The translations under genes and the position numbers were made by a program. A stretch of DNA of 64,000 bases from Palsa-504 sp963806335 (GTDB lineage: Bacteria > Actinomycetota > Actinomycetes > Streptosporangiales > Streptosporangiaceae). Positions 44,746 through 52,906 of this stretch are shown piece by piece. The stretch lies in contig CAWDXO010000018.1 of assembly GCA_963806335.1 (NCBI GenBank), positions 372,001-436,000 of the forward strand. The letters are read 5' to 3'. Below the pieces are notes generated by a model, which saw nothing but the letters and a program-made list of their open reading frames with translations, made no database searches and was not told where the DNA came from. Numbering within the stretch: the first letter of the stretch is position 1; the number at the start of each line of letters is the position of its first letter.

Positions 44746-44934
44746 GGGGACAGAACTTATCCTCCCCGCAGCGGCCCGGCGCGCACCGGGATGCTGCGGT
44801 CTAAGTGCTCGAGATCGCATCAGCCGTCGCTTCATGTCCCTCAGGATGCTTCTTGTAAGCGCAGTTGCGCCTTGTCCTGTGCGATCGTCCGCTGTCACAC
44901 CCTAAGTCTGACTTCACGCAAATCCGCGAATGGA

Positions 44935-46569
44935 TCATTGTCGCTTCCTTATGGCGGCCCAGGGACTACGGGTGGGGGCACACGACAGGCAGCTAGGCCC
45001 GCGCCCGGGCTGGACCCGCCCTGGTGGCCGGGCAGCCCGGAGCATGATCATCGCGGCGAGCAGGCCCGCGGCGGACAGGGCGGCCAGCCAGCACGCGGCC
45101 ACGGACATGGCCCCGGAATCGGCACCCGGGGCGGCAGCCACCCGGGACAGGTAGACCGAGCCGATCACCGTCACCCCCAGCAGCTGACCCAGCTGCACCG
45201 TGGTGGTGAGCAGGCCGGACGCGTCGGCGGCCCGGGCAGCGGGCACGTGTACCAGGGACTGGGTGAGCAGCGGGCTGACCGACAGGCCCAGACCGGTGCC
45301 GACGACGGCCGGCCAGGCCCACGCCTGCCCTGGGACGCCGCCGCGCAGGCTAGCCGCGAGCCCCAGGTAGCCGACCGCGCTCACGGTCAGGCCGACCGGG
45401 ATGACTATGCGGCGCGTCCTGGCCGGCAGCCGCCGCCAGTAGAAGCCGGCCAGGCCGAACGCCGCCGCCATCGGCAGGTAGGTCAGGCCGGCCCGCAGCG
45501 CGCTCTGCCCCAGGCCCAGCTGAAGGTAGAGGGTGAAGGCGAACAGCAGCCCGCCGTATGCGACCTGGGTGAGGGCCAGCGCGGCGAGCCCGGACGGCAG
45601 AGCCGGGGCGCGTAGCACGTCCAGGTTCAGCAGCGGATCGCCGCCGCGGGCAGCCACCCGCCGCTCGGCGAGCACGAAGACCACGGCGAGGACGCCGCCC
45701 GTCGCGAGGGCGGCGAAGCACCAGGCCGGCCAGCCCGCCTCGCGGCCGAGCACCAGCGGAAGCACGATCAGCAGCACCGCAGGCATCGCGATCATCAGGC
45801 CGGCCAGATCGATGCGGCCCGGCCGGCGCGCGCCGCGTGGCTCCGTCGCGCGCCACTGGTCAGTTGCGCGCCGCTGGTCGGTTGCGCGCCGCTGGTCGGT
45901 CGCGCGCCGCTGGTCAGTTGCGCGCCGCTGGTCGGTCGCGCGCCGCTGGTCGGCGGGAACCAGGCGGGGCACCAGGACGGCCAGGAGGATCCCGGCCGGC
46001 ACGTTGATGGCGAAGACCGGGCGCCAGCTCGCCCCGAACAGGTCCGCGGTCACGACCACGCCGCCGAGGACCAGCCCGGCCACCGCGCCGGCCGAGAGCA
46101 CGGCCGCGTAGGCGGACAGCGCCTTGGCCCGTGCCTGACCGGTAAAGGTCAGCTGGATGATGCTGAAGACCTGCGGGACGATCGCCGCCGCCCCGGCCCC
46201 CTGGATGAACCGGAACGCGACCAGGACCTGGCTGTCCGGGGCCAGCGCGCACGCCAGCGAGGCGGCGGTGAAGATGATCACCCCGGCCAGGTAGGTCCGC
46301 CGCCGGCCGAAGCGGTCACCCAGCCGGGCGCCCGTGATCAGCAGCATCGCATAGGCGATCGTGTATCCGCCCACGACCAGCTGGAGCGAGGCACCGGAGG
46401 CGTGCAGGTGCGCAGCGATCGACGGCATGGCCACGTTGACCACGAAGACGTCGGTGATGCACATGAACTGGCCGAGCAGCAGCACGGCCAGCATTAGCCA
46501 GCTCCGTCGAGTGAGCGGTGGGGTTCGGAGATCGCGGGGAGCCTGGGTGGCTTGGGCGGGCAGAACCAT
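44935..46569 (-). CDS. MFS drug transporter of the DHA2 (14-span) type
   Basis: A 544-residue proton-coupled efflux pump of the EmrB/QacA group. It has motif A GARLGDRFGRRRTYL, the DHA2-type motif near TM5 (AGLVLGGVVVT), and about 14 hydrophobic spans. The start is ATG 46569, preceded by GGAGGA; the ORF can be extended to 46593, but the Shine-Dalgarno lies inside that extension. A cytoplasmic loop between the sixth and seventh spans holds five to six hexapeptide repeats (Arg-Arg-Ala-Thr-Asp-Gln). It lies directly after the ECF sigma gene, so the YCII-ECF-MFS genes are probably one operon and the pump a target of that sigma factor. Confidence 0.9.
   Translation of the reverse strand: MVLPAQATQAPRDLRTPPLTRRSWLMLAVLLLGQFMCITDVFVVNVAMPSIAAHLHASGASLQLVVGGYTIAYAMLLITGARLGDRFGRRRTYLAGVIIFTAASLACALAPDSQVLVAFRFIQGAGAAAIVPQVFSIIQLTFTGQARAKALSAYAAVLSAGAVAGLVLGGVVVTADLFGASWRPVFAINVPAGILLAVLVPRLVPADQRRATDQRRATDQRRATDQRRATDQRRATDQWRATEPRGARRPGRIDLAGLMIAMPAVLLIVLPLVLGREAGWPAWCFAALATGGVLAVVFVLAERRVAARGGDPLLNLDVLRAPALPSGLAALALTQVAYGGLLFAFTLYLQLGLGQSALRAGLTYLPMAAAFGLAGFYWRRLPARTRRIVIPVGLTVSAVGYLGLAASLRGGVPGQAWAWPAVVGTGLGLSVSPLLTQSLVHVPAARAADASGLLTTTVQLGQLLGVTVIGSVYLSRVAAAPGADSGAMSVAACWLAALSAAGLLAAMIMLRAARPPGRVQPGRGPSCLSCAPTRSPWAAIRKRQ
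45843..45954. repeat. 18-bp tandem repeat in the MFS gene
   Basis: About six units built on GTTGCGCGCCGCTGGTCG, in frame on the minus strand as Arg-Arg-Ala-Thr-Asp-Gln repeats in a cytoplasmic loop. Copy-number changes would be tolerated in frame. Confidence 0.9.
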
Positions 46570-46626
46570 CACTCCTCCTTCTGTTGCCAACACGACGAGC
46601 GGAAGGCGCGGAAGGGGACAGTGAGG

Positions 46627-47775
46627 TCAGGATTCGGCGATGCGCCGTTCGAGGAACCGGCGTTCGGGGACCGTGCGCGCGAGGTCAAGGGCGCGCCGGT
46701 AGGCGGCGCGGGCTTCATCGGTACGGCCGAGACGCCGCAGGAGTTCGGCCCGGGTTGAGTGCCAGTATTGATAGCCCGGCAGGTCCAGGCCGTCCACTGC
46801 CACCAGCGCCGCGCCGGGGCCCTCGGCCTCCGCGATCGCCACCGCCCGGTTCAGCCGGACCACGTCCGAGCCGGTCAGGTCGGCGAGCTCGCCGTAGAGC
46901 GCGGCGATCTGGGGCCAGTCGAGCTGCTCTTCGGCTTGCAAGGAGGCGATAGCCGCCTGGATAGCGTATGGGCCGCGACGCGAAGCCATGGGAGGCAGGG
47001 CCTGGTCGAGCAGGACGCGGCCCTCCGCGATCTGACGCCAGTCCCACCGCGACCGGTCCTGGTCCGCGAGCAGGACGAGGTCCTGGCCGGCGAACCTCGC
47101 CTCGCGGCGCGCGTCGTGCAGCAGCATCAGGGCGAGCAGGCCGAGTACTTCCGGCTCGGCGGGCAGCAAGCCCGCCAGCACGCGGCCCAGCCGGATCGCC
47201 TCGGCCGCGAGCCCGGACCGGTCCTCATGGTCGCCGTATCCCTGGTTGAAGATGAGGTACACGACGGCCAGGATCGCGGCGAGCCGCTCGGGCAGCCGCG
47301 GGCCGGCCGGCACGGCGAACGGGATGCCCGCCACGTTGATCTTGGACTTCGCGCGGGTCAGGCGCCTTTTCATCGTTTCGGCCGGGACCAGGAAGGCCCG
47401 GGCGATCTCTTCCGTGCTCAGCCCGCCGACGGCCCGCAGCGTCAGCGCGACCTGCGCCTCGATGGCGAGCGCGGGATGGCAGCACATGAAGACGAGCTCA
47501 AGGCGCTCGTCCGGAATGAACGGCTCGGCCACGTCTTCCTCCCCGACTCCTGCCCAGTTAGTCTCCGGCGCGAGCAGCCGGAGCTTGGCGGCCAGCACTC
47601 GATCGCGGCGCAGCCGGTCGATGGCCCGGTGCCGCGCCGTCGTGACGAGCCAGGCGCCGGGCTGGTCCGGCAGGCCGTGGGACGGCCAGCGCTGCGCCGC
47701 GATCGCGAACGCGTCCGCAGCGGCTTCCTCGGCAAGATCGAAATCACCGAAGTAGCCGATCAAGCTGGCCAGCAC
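46627..47775 (-). CDS. ECF42-type RNA polymerase sigma factor with C-terminal TPR-like region
   Basis: A sigma factor of about 382 residues or slightly more. Region 2 includes ASLIGYFGDFDLAEEAAADAF and the DRLRRDR segment; region 4 has LSTEEIARAFLVPAETMKRRL. The long C-terminal half (residues 180-382, including LLRRLGRTDEARAAYRRAL) is the TPR-like extension typical of ECF42, which is linked to YCII-domain partners as here. The GTG at 47775 misses about 14 conserved residues (LIEQVFRDEWGR) that are open in the same frame upstream, but no normal start codon is in frame there. A GTG at 47828 would fit if one base were missing in the following G-run. Start uncertain; family call sure. Confidence 0.86.
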   Translation of the reverse strand: MLASLIGYFGDFDLAEEAAADAFAIAAQRWPSHGLPDQPGAWLVTTARHRAIDRLRRDRVLAAKLRLLAPETNWAGVGEEDVAEPFIPDERLELVFMCCHPALAIEAQVALTLRAVGGLSTEEIARAFLVPAETMKRRLTRAKSKINVAGIPFAVPAGPRLPERLAAILAVVYLIFNQGYGDHEDRSGLAAEAIRLGRVLAGLLPAEPEVLGLLALMLLHDARREARFAGQDLVLLADQDRSRWDWRQIAEGRVLLDQALPPMASRRGPYAIQAAIASLQAEEQLDWPQIAALYGELADLTGSDVVRLNRAVAIAEAEGPGAALVAVDGLDLPGYQYWHSTRAELLRRLGRTDEARAAYRRALDLARTVPERRFLERRIAES

Positions 47776-47850
47776 CCGGCCCCACTCGTCGCGGAAAACC
47801 TGCTCGATCAGGACTAACCCCTCGGCACTTGCTCTGTAAGGACCGGCGGC

Positions 47851-48195
47851 TCAGGACCGGTCGGTTACGACCGGGCGGATTTCTACCGCGCCGCCGAGGC
47901 GGCCGGCGGGAATCCGGGCCGCGAGCTCGGTCGCCTGATCCAGATCATCGGCTTCGACCAGGTAGAAGCCGGCGAAGATCTCCTTGGTGTCCGCGAACGG
48001 GCCGTCGGTGACGAGCATCTGCCCGTCCTGGACCCGGACCGTGGTCGCGGTCTCGACTGGATGCAGGGCGGCGCCACCCACAATCCCCGGCGCCTGCTTG
48101 ATGTCCATGTACTCGCGATGGATGGCTTCCTGCTCAGCATCGCCGAGCGCCTCCGCGGCCCCAGGCTGGCTGTAGATCAACAAGGCGTACTGCAT
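47851..48195 (-). CDS. YCII-domain (DGPF) protein
   Basis: A 114-residue YCII-related protein with the conserved MQYALLIYSQP start and LVTDGPFADTKEIFAGFYLVEA near residues 63-84 (shown in part), the DGPF motif of the family. Genes of this type almost always precede ECF42 sigma factors and are thought to take part in their regulation. ATG 48195 has GGAG in front; the long upstream extension to 48456 is not conserved. The stop is in frame with and about 75 bases before the next sigma-factor start. Confidence 0.9.
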   Translation of the reverse strand: MQYALLIYSQPGAAEALGDAEQEAIHREYMDIKQAPGIVGGAALHPVETATTVRVQDGQMLVTDGPFADTKEIFAGFYLVEADDLDQATELAARIPAGRLGGAVEIRPVVTDRS

Positions 48196-48491
48196 CTCCG
48201 GCTCCTTCCCCTCGATGGTCCATCTTCTCGTGCCCATGACGAACGAGGTCCGCTCAGGGGGACAGGGACCGGGGCACGCGAATAAATCGTGACCCACCGA
48301 GGCATGATCCGGCACTATCAGCTGGCCGTGGGTGGCGTTGACTGGCCAGAGACCAACAAGGTCAACTGGGACGAAAGCGTGCCCGTTCACCTCGCCCGCG
48401 CCTTCTATGACATCAAGGGGTCCCAGGCCAGGTGCAGCAGCCTGCCCGTCGCTCATATGTCACTCGAGCGGCCAACTCCAGCCTTCCGCCG
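48196..48491. other. Non-coding gap upstream of the YCII gene
   Basis: About 296 bases. It should hold the promoter of the YCII-ECF-MFS operon. A short plus-strand open frame (48289-48495) has no ribosome-binding site or recognisable features. I see no repeat or strong hairpin. Confidence 0.5.
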
Positions 48492-50876
48492 TTAGATCGG
48501 GTAGCGGGTCGCTTCGGTGGTGCTGGTCCGGCCGGAGGGGGCGGTCCAGCGGAAGGTGGCCGGGGTGACCTGCTCCACTTTCCAGCGGGGGTGCTGTTTG
48601 AGCCGGTGGTCATGCCGGCACTTCGGACCGCCATTACACAGGCAGGTCCGGCCGCCCGCCTCGTAGGGGATGCTGTGCTCGAAGTCGGCCTGGGTGGCGG
48701 GTCTTCGGCAGGCGGGGGCGGTGCAGGTCGCGTGCCGGATCTGGGCCAGGTGCCGCAGCTTGCGGCCCGGGTCATGCCCGGCCGCCTCGAACCGGTGATC
48801 ACAGCTCCCGGTGGCGATCGGGTCCACCGCGAATGCCAGGTCCCGCTGCCCGGGAACCCCGGTGGTGAACCGCCAGGATCCGTACCCGCCCGGCGGCCCG
48901 TCCCGGCCGCCGGGGGTGACGGTGAACCCCGGGCCGTCCCGGCTGGCCGCGCCGGGCGGATCCGGCGGGCCGGGTCCGCCGGGCGGGCCGGGGCCGCCGG
49001 GCGGGCCGGGGTCTGCTCCCCCAGCCGGCCGGTCGCGCTGGTTCCCGGGTGCGGGCCGGGCGCAGCCGTGCCCGATCGCGTGGCCCTGCCCGTCGGTCAC
49101 GGTCAGGCACCAGGTGGTCGTGGGGTTGGCGGCGGCGGCGCGGGCCAGGTCCCGGGCCAGCCACGGGTCGACCGGGCCCAGCCCCGGGATCTCCCCGGGC
49201 CGGTCCGCCAGCCCCAGCAACGTGGTCAGCGGGACGGTCAGGTGCAGCCGCCCCACAAACCCCGACGGCCGCACCCCCGCCCCCGGCGCGGTCACCGGCG
49301 CGGCCGGATCCGCCGGGACCGGGGGCCCCGGGGGCCCTGACCCGCCGGTCCCCGGACCGCCTGCCGGACCGCCGCTGCCGCTCTCGCCGCCGCTACCACT
49401 GCCGCTGCCGCCGCTGTTCCCGCTCCCGCCGGTCTCACCGGTCTCACCGGGCTTGCCGGTCTCGCCGGTCTCACCGGTCTCACCGGTCTCACCGGTCTCA
49501 CCGGGCTTGCCGGTCTCACCGGGCTTGCCGGGCTCGCCGGGCTGTGCCGGTCTTGCCGGTCTTGCCGGTGGTGCCGTCACATGCGGGGGCGGGGGAGCGG
49601 GGCGGGAGTCCTTGTCCAGCAGCAGGTCGAGGTAGGCGCGGGCGCGCAGCTCATCCATGCTGCCGGCCAGCCCGGCCTTGCGGAGCTGCCGGGCCCACCA
49701 GGAGATCCGCTGGTCCGCGGCCAGCACCTCGGCCGGGGGGAGTTCCCGGCCGGCCAGCGCCGCGTTCCCGCTGTCCTCGGCCCACCGCTGCACCCGGGCG
49801 TCCTTCGCGGCCTCCTCCCGCCGCTTCCGCGCCTTCTGCGGCGCGACGGCCATCACCGCCTGGGCGATCGCGGACCGCAGCCCGCCCGGCGTCAGCCGCC
49901 CGGCCCGCCCCAGCACCAGCTCCTCCGCCGCCCGGGCCTCCTCCGCATCCAGCAGGACGGTCGCCCAGGCGATGATCTGCGCCTTGGCATGCCGCAGGAC
50001 CCCGGCGCGGAACGCCGCCCTGGTGCCGGGCAGCCTGACTTCCAGGTCCCGGGCCAGGTCCAGCATCCCCTCCGCGGTGCCGCGGCCCTCGGCCAGCAGC
50101 TGGGCGATCTCATCCCCGGCGAACTCCTCCCGCTCCGCCGGCATCCCTGCCGGGCCGTCAGGCGCGTGGCCGGGGGCGGGACGGCGGCGGGTGAACTCCG
50201 CCAGCGCGGCGTGCTTGAGGGAACACGCGGTGGCCTCGGCCCGGTCCAGCGCGCCGATGATCCCGGCCAGCTCATCATCACTGGCCCCGGCGAACCGGTC
50301 ATTATCTCCGGCGGCGTCCTCAGCGAACCCCAGCAGCACCCCGCCGCCGGGCGCCACATCCAGCGGCTGCCCGGTGCCGAACCCGCCGGCCGGGCCGGCG
50401 TACTCACCGGGGACCCGCCGCGCTGAGCCGGGCATCCCCGGCCCGCGGCGGCCCACCCTCACCCCGGCCTGGGGTATCTCCGCATCCGGGGGCAGCTGAG
50501 CGGCCCACTCGGCCTCGGCGGCCTGCTCCGCGGCCTTGGCGGCGGCGATCCGCCGCGACTCGGCCCGCAACCCGTCCAGGTCCACGTCATCCGGCAGCGC
50601 CTGGTCCTCCGGATCCGGGCACCACTGGGGATCCTGCTCAGGGTCCGGCGGGGCCCCATCGGAGCCGCTGGAGGCCAGCCACGCTTCCCACCGCGCCGGG
50701 TCGGCCATCGGGTCGACGCCGGGCGGGACGGGCCGCCAGCCGTCGGCCTCGTCGATGGGATTGCCGGCGATGTCCCAGCCCCAGGTCGGATCGGGCTGCC
50801 CGGCACCGGGCGCATGCGCCCCCCGGGCCAAGGCCTCGCCCGGCCCGCGGCCTGAAGGAGCTGGTCCTCGGGGCAT
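48492..50876 (-). CDS. 13E12-type (DUF222) HNH endonuclease-domain protein
   Basis: A protein of about 794 residues from the actinobacterial 13E12/DUF222 family. The N-terminal half holds the DUF222 helices (ELAGIIGALDRAEA; RGTAEGMLDLARDLEVRLPG). The C-terminal HNH region has CTAPACRRPATQADFEHSIPY and CLCNGGPKCRHDHRLKQHP: His-Asn/His residues and four cysteines for zinc. Between them is a Gly/Pro/Glu/Thr-rich linker with a 9-bp tandem repeat (Gly-Glu-Thr units, about 49430-49560). The family occurs in several copies per genome and may derive from mobile DNA; the role is unknown. ATG 50918 is rejected as start because it lies within the best -10 hexamer, so I use ATG 50876. Confidence 0.83.
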   Translation of the reverse strand: MPRGPAPSGRGPGEALARGAHAPGAGQPDPTWGWDIAGNPIDEADGWRPVPPGVDPMADPARWEAWLASSGSDGAPPDPEQDPQWCPDPEDQALPDDVDLDGLRAESRRIAAAKAAEQAAEAEWAAQLPPDAEIPQAGVRVGRRGPGMPGSARRVPGEYAGPAGGFGTGQPLDVAPGGGVLLGFAEDAAGDNDRFAGASDDELAGIIGALDRAEATACSLKHAALAEFTRRRPAPGHAPDGPAGMPAEREEFAGDEIAQLLAEGRGTAEGMLDLARDLEVRLPGTRAAFRAGVLRHAKAQIIAWATVLLDAEEARAAEELVLGRAGRLTPGGLRSAIAQAVMAVAPQKARKRREEAAKDARVQRWAEDSGNAALAGRELPPAEVLAADQRISWWARQLRKAGLAGSMDELRARAYLDLLLDKDSRPAPPPPHVTAPPARPARPAQPGEPGKPGETGKPGETGETGETGETGETGKPGETGETGGSGNSGGSGSGSGGESGSGGPAGGPGTGGSGPPGPPVPADPAAPVTAPGAGVRPSGFVGRLHLTVPLTTLLGLADRPGEIPGLGPVDPWLARDLARAAAANPTTTWCLTVTDGQGHAIGHGCARPAPGNQRDRPAGGADPGPPGGPGPPGGPGPPDPPGAASRDGPGFTVTPGGRDGPPGGYGSWRFTTGVPGQRDLAFAVDPIATGSCDHRFEAAGHDPGRKLRHLAQIRHATCTAPACRRPATQADFEHSIPYEAGGRTCLCNGGPKCRHDHRLKQHPRWKVEQVTPATFRWTAPSGRTSTTEATRYPI

Positions 50877-50916
50877 GTGCCACCGCCCGTTCGGAAGGAT
50901 GATCTCTCTATAGAAC

Positions 50917-50945
50917 ATGATAGCGAATTAGTTACTGAACTGCAA
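50917..50945 (-). promoter_or_regulatory. Sigma-70-type promoter of the HNH gene
   Basis: Minus-strand TTGCAG (50945-50940) and TATCAT (50922-50917) with a 17-base spacer, in a distinctly AT-rich patch (about 50920-51010). Transcription would start near 50910, giving a leader of about 34 bases to the ATG at 50876. Confidence 0.6.
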
Positions 50946-51659
50946 GCCTATGGGAGATTTTTCGAATAAAAAATTCTACGCTAACAAGTATGACCGAGGG
51001 GAAGGTTTTTAGTGCGGGGGGATTGAACTCCCCGAAGCCAGGTACATGCGGGGGTCATCGCCGGAAATGCATCACCGTCATGACCTGCGCTCTTAGCCGT
51101 AGTGCATGTCCTGCCGAGCACTCGCCCCTCCGTCACGGAAGGCGACGCTATGAACGGCCCTGGGACGGTTACGACGACGCGGTCGCCGCGATCCCCTAGT
51201 CCCGGTCCGTCAGCCTGGCCAGCCGGCCTGCACCCGCCGCCGATATGGCGCAGCGCGACGGTTGCACCTGAAGGTCCTTGAGCGTAGATTCGGCGGGCGC
51301 TGGGCAGCGGTGAGGTAAGCCGGGGCGCGACGGCCGGCCTCGCCGTGTCACAGCCGTATACCATGGCCGTAGCCGGTCGTGGTCAACTCGTCGTTCCCGG
51401 GATTCCCCGTTTCCTCGGCCGGTCTCTTCCTGACGGCGGTGCGCGTGCTGATCAGCGGCCATGCGCCATCCCGGCTGCCGGCTTCGGGGACGGCCGGGTG
51501 AGCCGCTACCATGGCCGGCCATGACATGTGCCCGTCCACGGCAGCGGCGTTCCCGGAGGTGGCCATGGTCTTGGTAGCCGCGGTAAGCCCCCGGGCCGGC
51601 GCAGCGGCGCCCCGGCGGCGCCGGGGCCACCCGGCCGGCGCGCCGGCTGGCTGGTCCCG
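50946..51659. other. Non-coding gap between divergent HNH and PAP2 genes
   Basis: About 710 bases without a supportable gene. It has an AT-rich part (50946-51010) and, at 51018-51033, a hairpin that on the minus strand contains GTTCAATCC, like a tRNA T-arm. No complete tRNA or tmRNA can be folded around it. The PAP2 promoter should lie near the right end. Confidence 0.5.
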
Positions 51660-52394
51660 ATGATCTCGCCCGCATCGTGGTGGTGGCCGAACCGCCCGGC
51701 CCGGGTTCCGAAGCCAGGGGCCGCCGGGCTGCTGGCCGGTCTGGGGGTGGTGCTTTTCTGCGCTTCGGCGCTGCTGGTGAAGGAGAAAGCGGCCGGCTGG
51801 GATGCGCGCCTGTTCCGGATCCTCAACCAGGTGCCGCCGGCTGCCGCCCCGGTGCTGACGCCGCTGTCGCACCTGTTCGGGCCGGCGGGCATCATCGCCG
51901 TCGTCCTGCTCACCGTCGTCTACGTCGTGGCCAGGAACCACAGCGTCCTGCCGGTAGCCGCCACGGCCGTAGCGGCCGGCGCCGCATGGGCGCTGGCGAA
52001 CGCCGCGAAGGTCATCGCCGACCGCCCCCGGCCCTACCAGGTAATGGCCGGCGCGGTGCTGCGCCAGCAGCCTGCGCACGGCACGAGCTTTCCCTCCAGC
52101 CACACCGCCGTCACCCTGGCGGTCGTCATCGCGCTGGTGCCGTTCCTGGCCCGGCCGCTAGCCGCCGCGGGGACCGGCTACGCCGGCCTGGTGGGCTGGT
52201 CCCGGGTCTACCTAGGCGTCCACTATCCCCTGGACGTCCTGGCCGGAGCCGGTATCGGGATGACAGTCGGAGGCGTGATCCTGCTGGCCCTCCAGGCAAC
52301 GCTCCGCCGCGCAGGCCAGGCAGCGCCCGCCCACCACGCCCCGGCCGATACCCGGCCCCCCACCGCCGGCCCCGGACCCAACGGTGAGCCATAA
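51660..52394 (+). CDS. PAP2-family membrane phosphatase
   Basis: A 244-residue integral membrane phosphatase with the three-part PAP2 signature: KVIADRPRP, SFPSSHTA and SRVYLGVHYPLDVLAG, where the two histidines and Arg/Lys form the active site facing outside. Five to six membrane spans. Possible substrates are undecaprenyl diphosphate or phosphatidic acid. Start at ATG 51660 (MISPASWWW); an open frame to 51528 continues upstream but is Arg/Gly-rich and unlike the family. The C-terminal 25 residues are Pro-rich. A neighbouring flippase-like protein (52907) and YihY remnant suggest an envelope-related locus. Confidence 0.86.
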   Translation: MISPASWWWPNRPARVPKPGAAGLLAGLGVVLFCASALLVKEKAAGWDARLFRILNQVPPAAAPVLTPLSHLFGPAGIIAVVLLTVVYVVARNHSVLPVAATAVAAGAAWALANAAKVIADRPRPYQVMAGAVLRQQPAHGTSFPSSHTAVTLAVVIALVPFLARPLAAAGTGYAGLVGWSRVYLGVHYPLDVLAGAGIGMTVGGVILLALQATLRRAGQAAPAHHAPADTRPPTAGPGPNGEP

Positions 52395-52499
52395 GACCAG
52401 CGGACCAGCGCCAGGCAGGCGTTTCGGCAATGACGCTGGCCGGCTGGCGGCTGGGATGGCCGCGTTAGCCTGGACCATCGTCGGCTGGCGGGGAAACCA

Positions 52500-52801
52500 C
52501 CCGGTGCCGGCGGGGAGCCCTGCGCTGCGAGGTGGGACTCAACGCGGGCGGCGGGGATGCGTTCCTGCTCGCGGGCCAGCAGGGCCAGCACCCGTGACAG
52601 GACCGCCACGCCGAGCAGTGGCAGCGGGAAGATGCTCAGGAATCCGTAGCAGGTGATGAGCGCCGCCCTGCCGCCCGCCCTCTCATCGTCGCCGTACTTC
52701 TTCACCACCGTGTAGGGGAACCCCAGCACGCCATGCCTGCGCTGCAGGCGGTCCGCCCACCTGATGATCCGGTTCACCAGGCCGCTCACGCCGTCGCTCA
52801 T
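52500..52801 (-). pseudogene. Remnant of a YihY/BrkB-family membrane protein gene (5' part only)
   Basis: From ATG 52801 the first 100 or so codons match the start of YihY/BrkB proteins: RLQRRHGVLGFPYTVVKKYGDDE and AALITCYGFLSIFPLPLLGVA. After about 52500 the frame continues with residues unlike the family, and the rest of the gene (normally some 200 more residues with five spans) is absent from all frames. The 3' side instead runs into the end of the PAP2 gene. It looks like a deletion joined to the PAP2 neighbour. The left boundary is approximate. Confidence 0.65.
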
Positions 52802-52906
52802 AGGTCCATCCTGCCGGCACCGGCCGGGCAGGCCATCATTCCCCGGAATCGGCAGTCGCCCGGCCGTTGGCCGACCGCATCGCTGGGCCCCGCCAGCGGA
52901 GCATGC

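Noticed and set aside
45843..45954. Possible CRISPR-like array
   Set aside because: Units are contiguous with no unique spacers and are in frame inside an MFS gene. The repeats at 23385, 23951, 25202 and 49430 also lack spacers.
48289..48495. 68-codon plus-strand open frame
   Set aside because: No ribosome-binding site, no family features, overlaps the end of the HNH gene.
50916..50918. ATG 50918 as the start of the HNH gene
   Set aside because: It lies within the -10 hexamer of the best promoter and would not be transcribed.
51196..51675. Minus-strand 159-codon open frame in the HNH-PAP2 gap
   Set aside because: Arg/Gly/His-rich without motifs or start signal, partly antisense to the PAP2 gene region.
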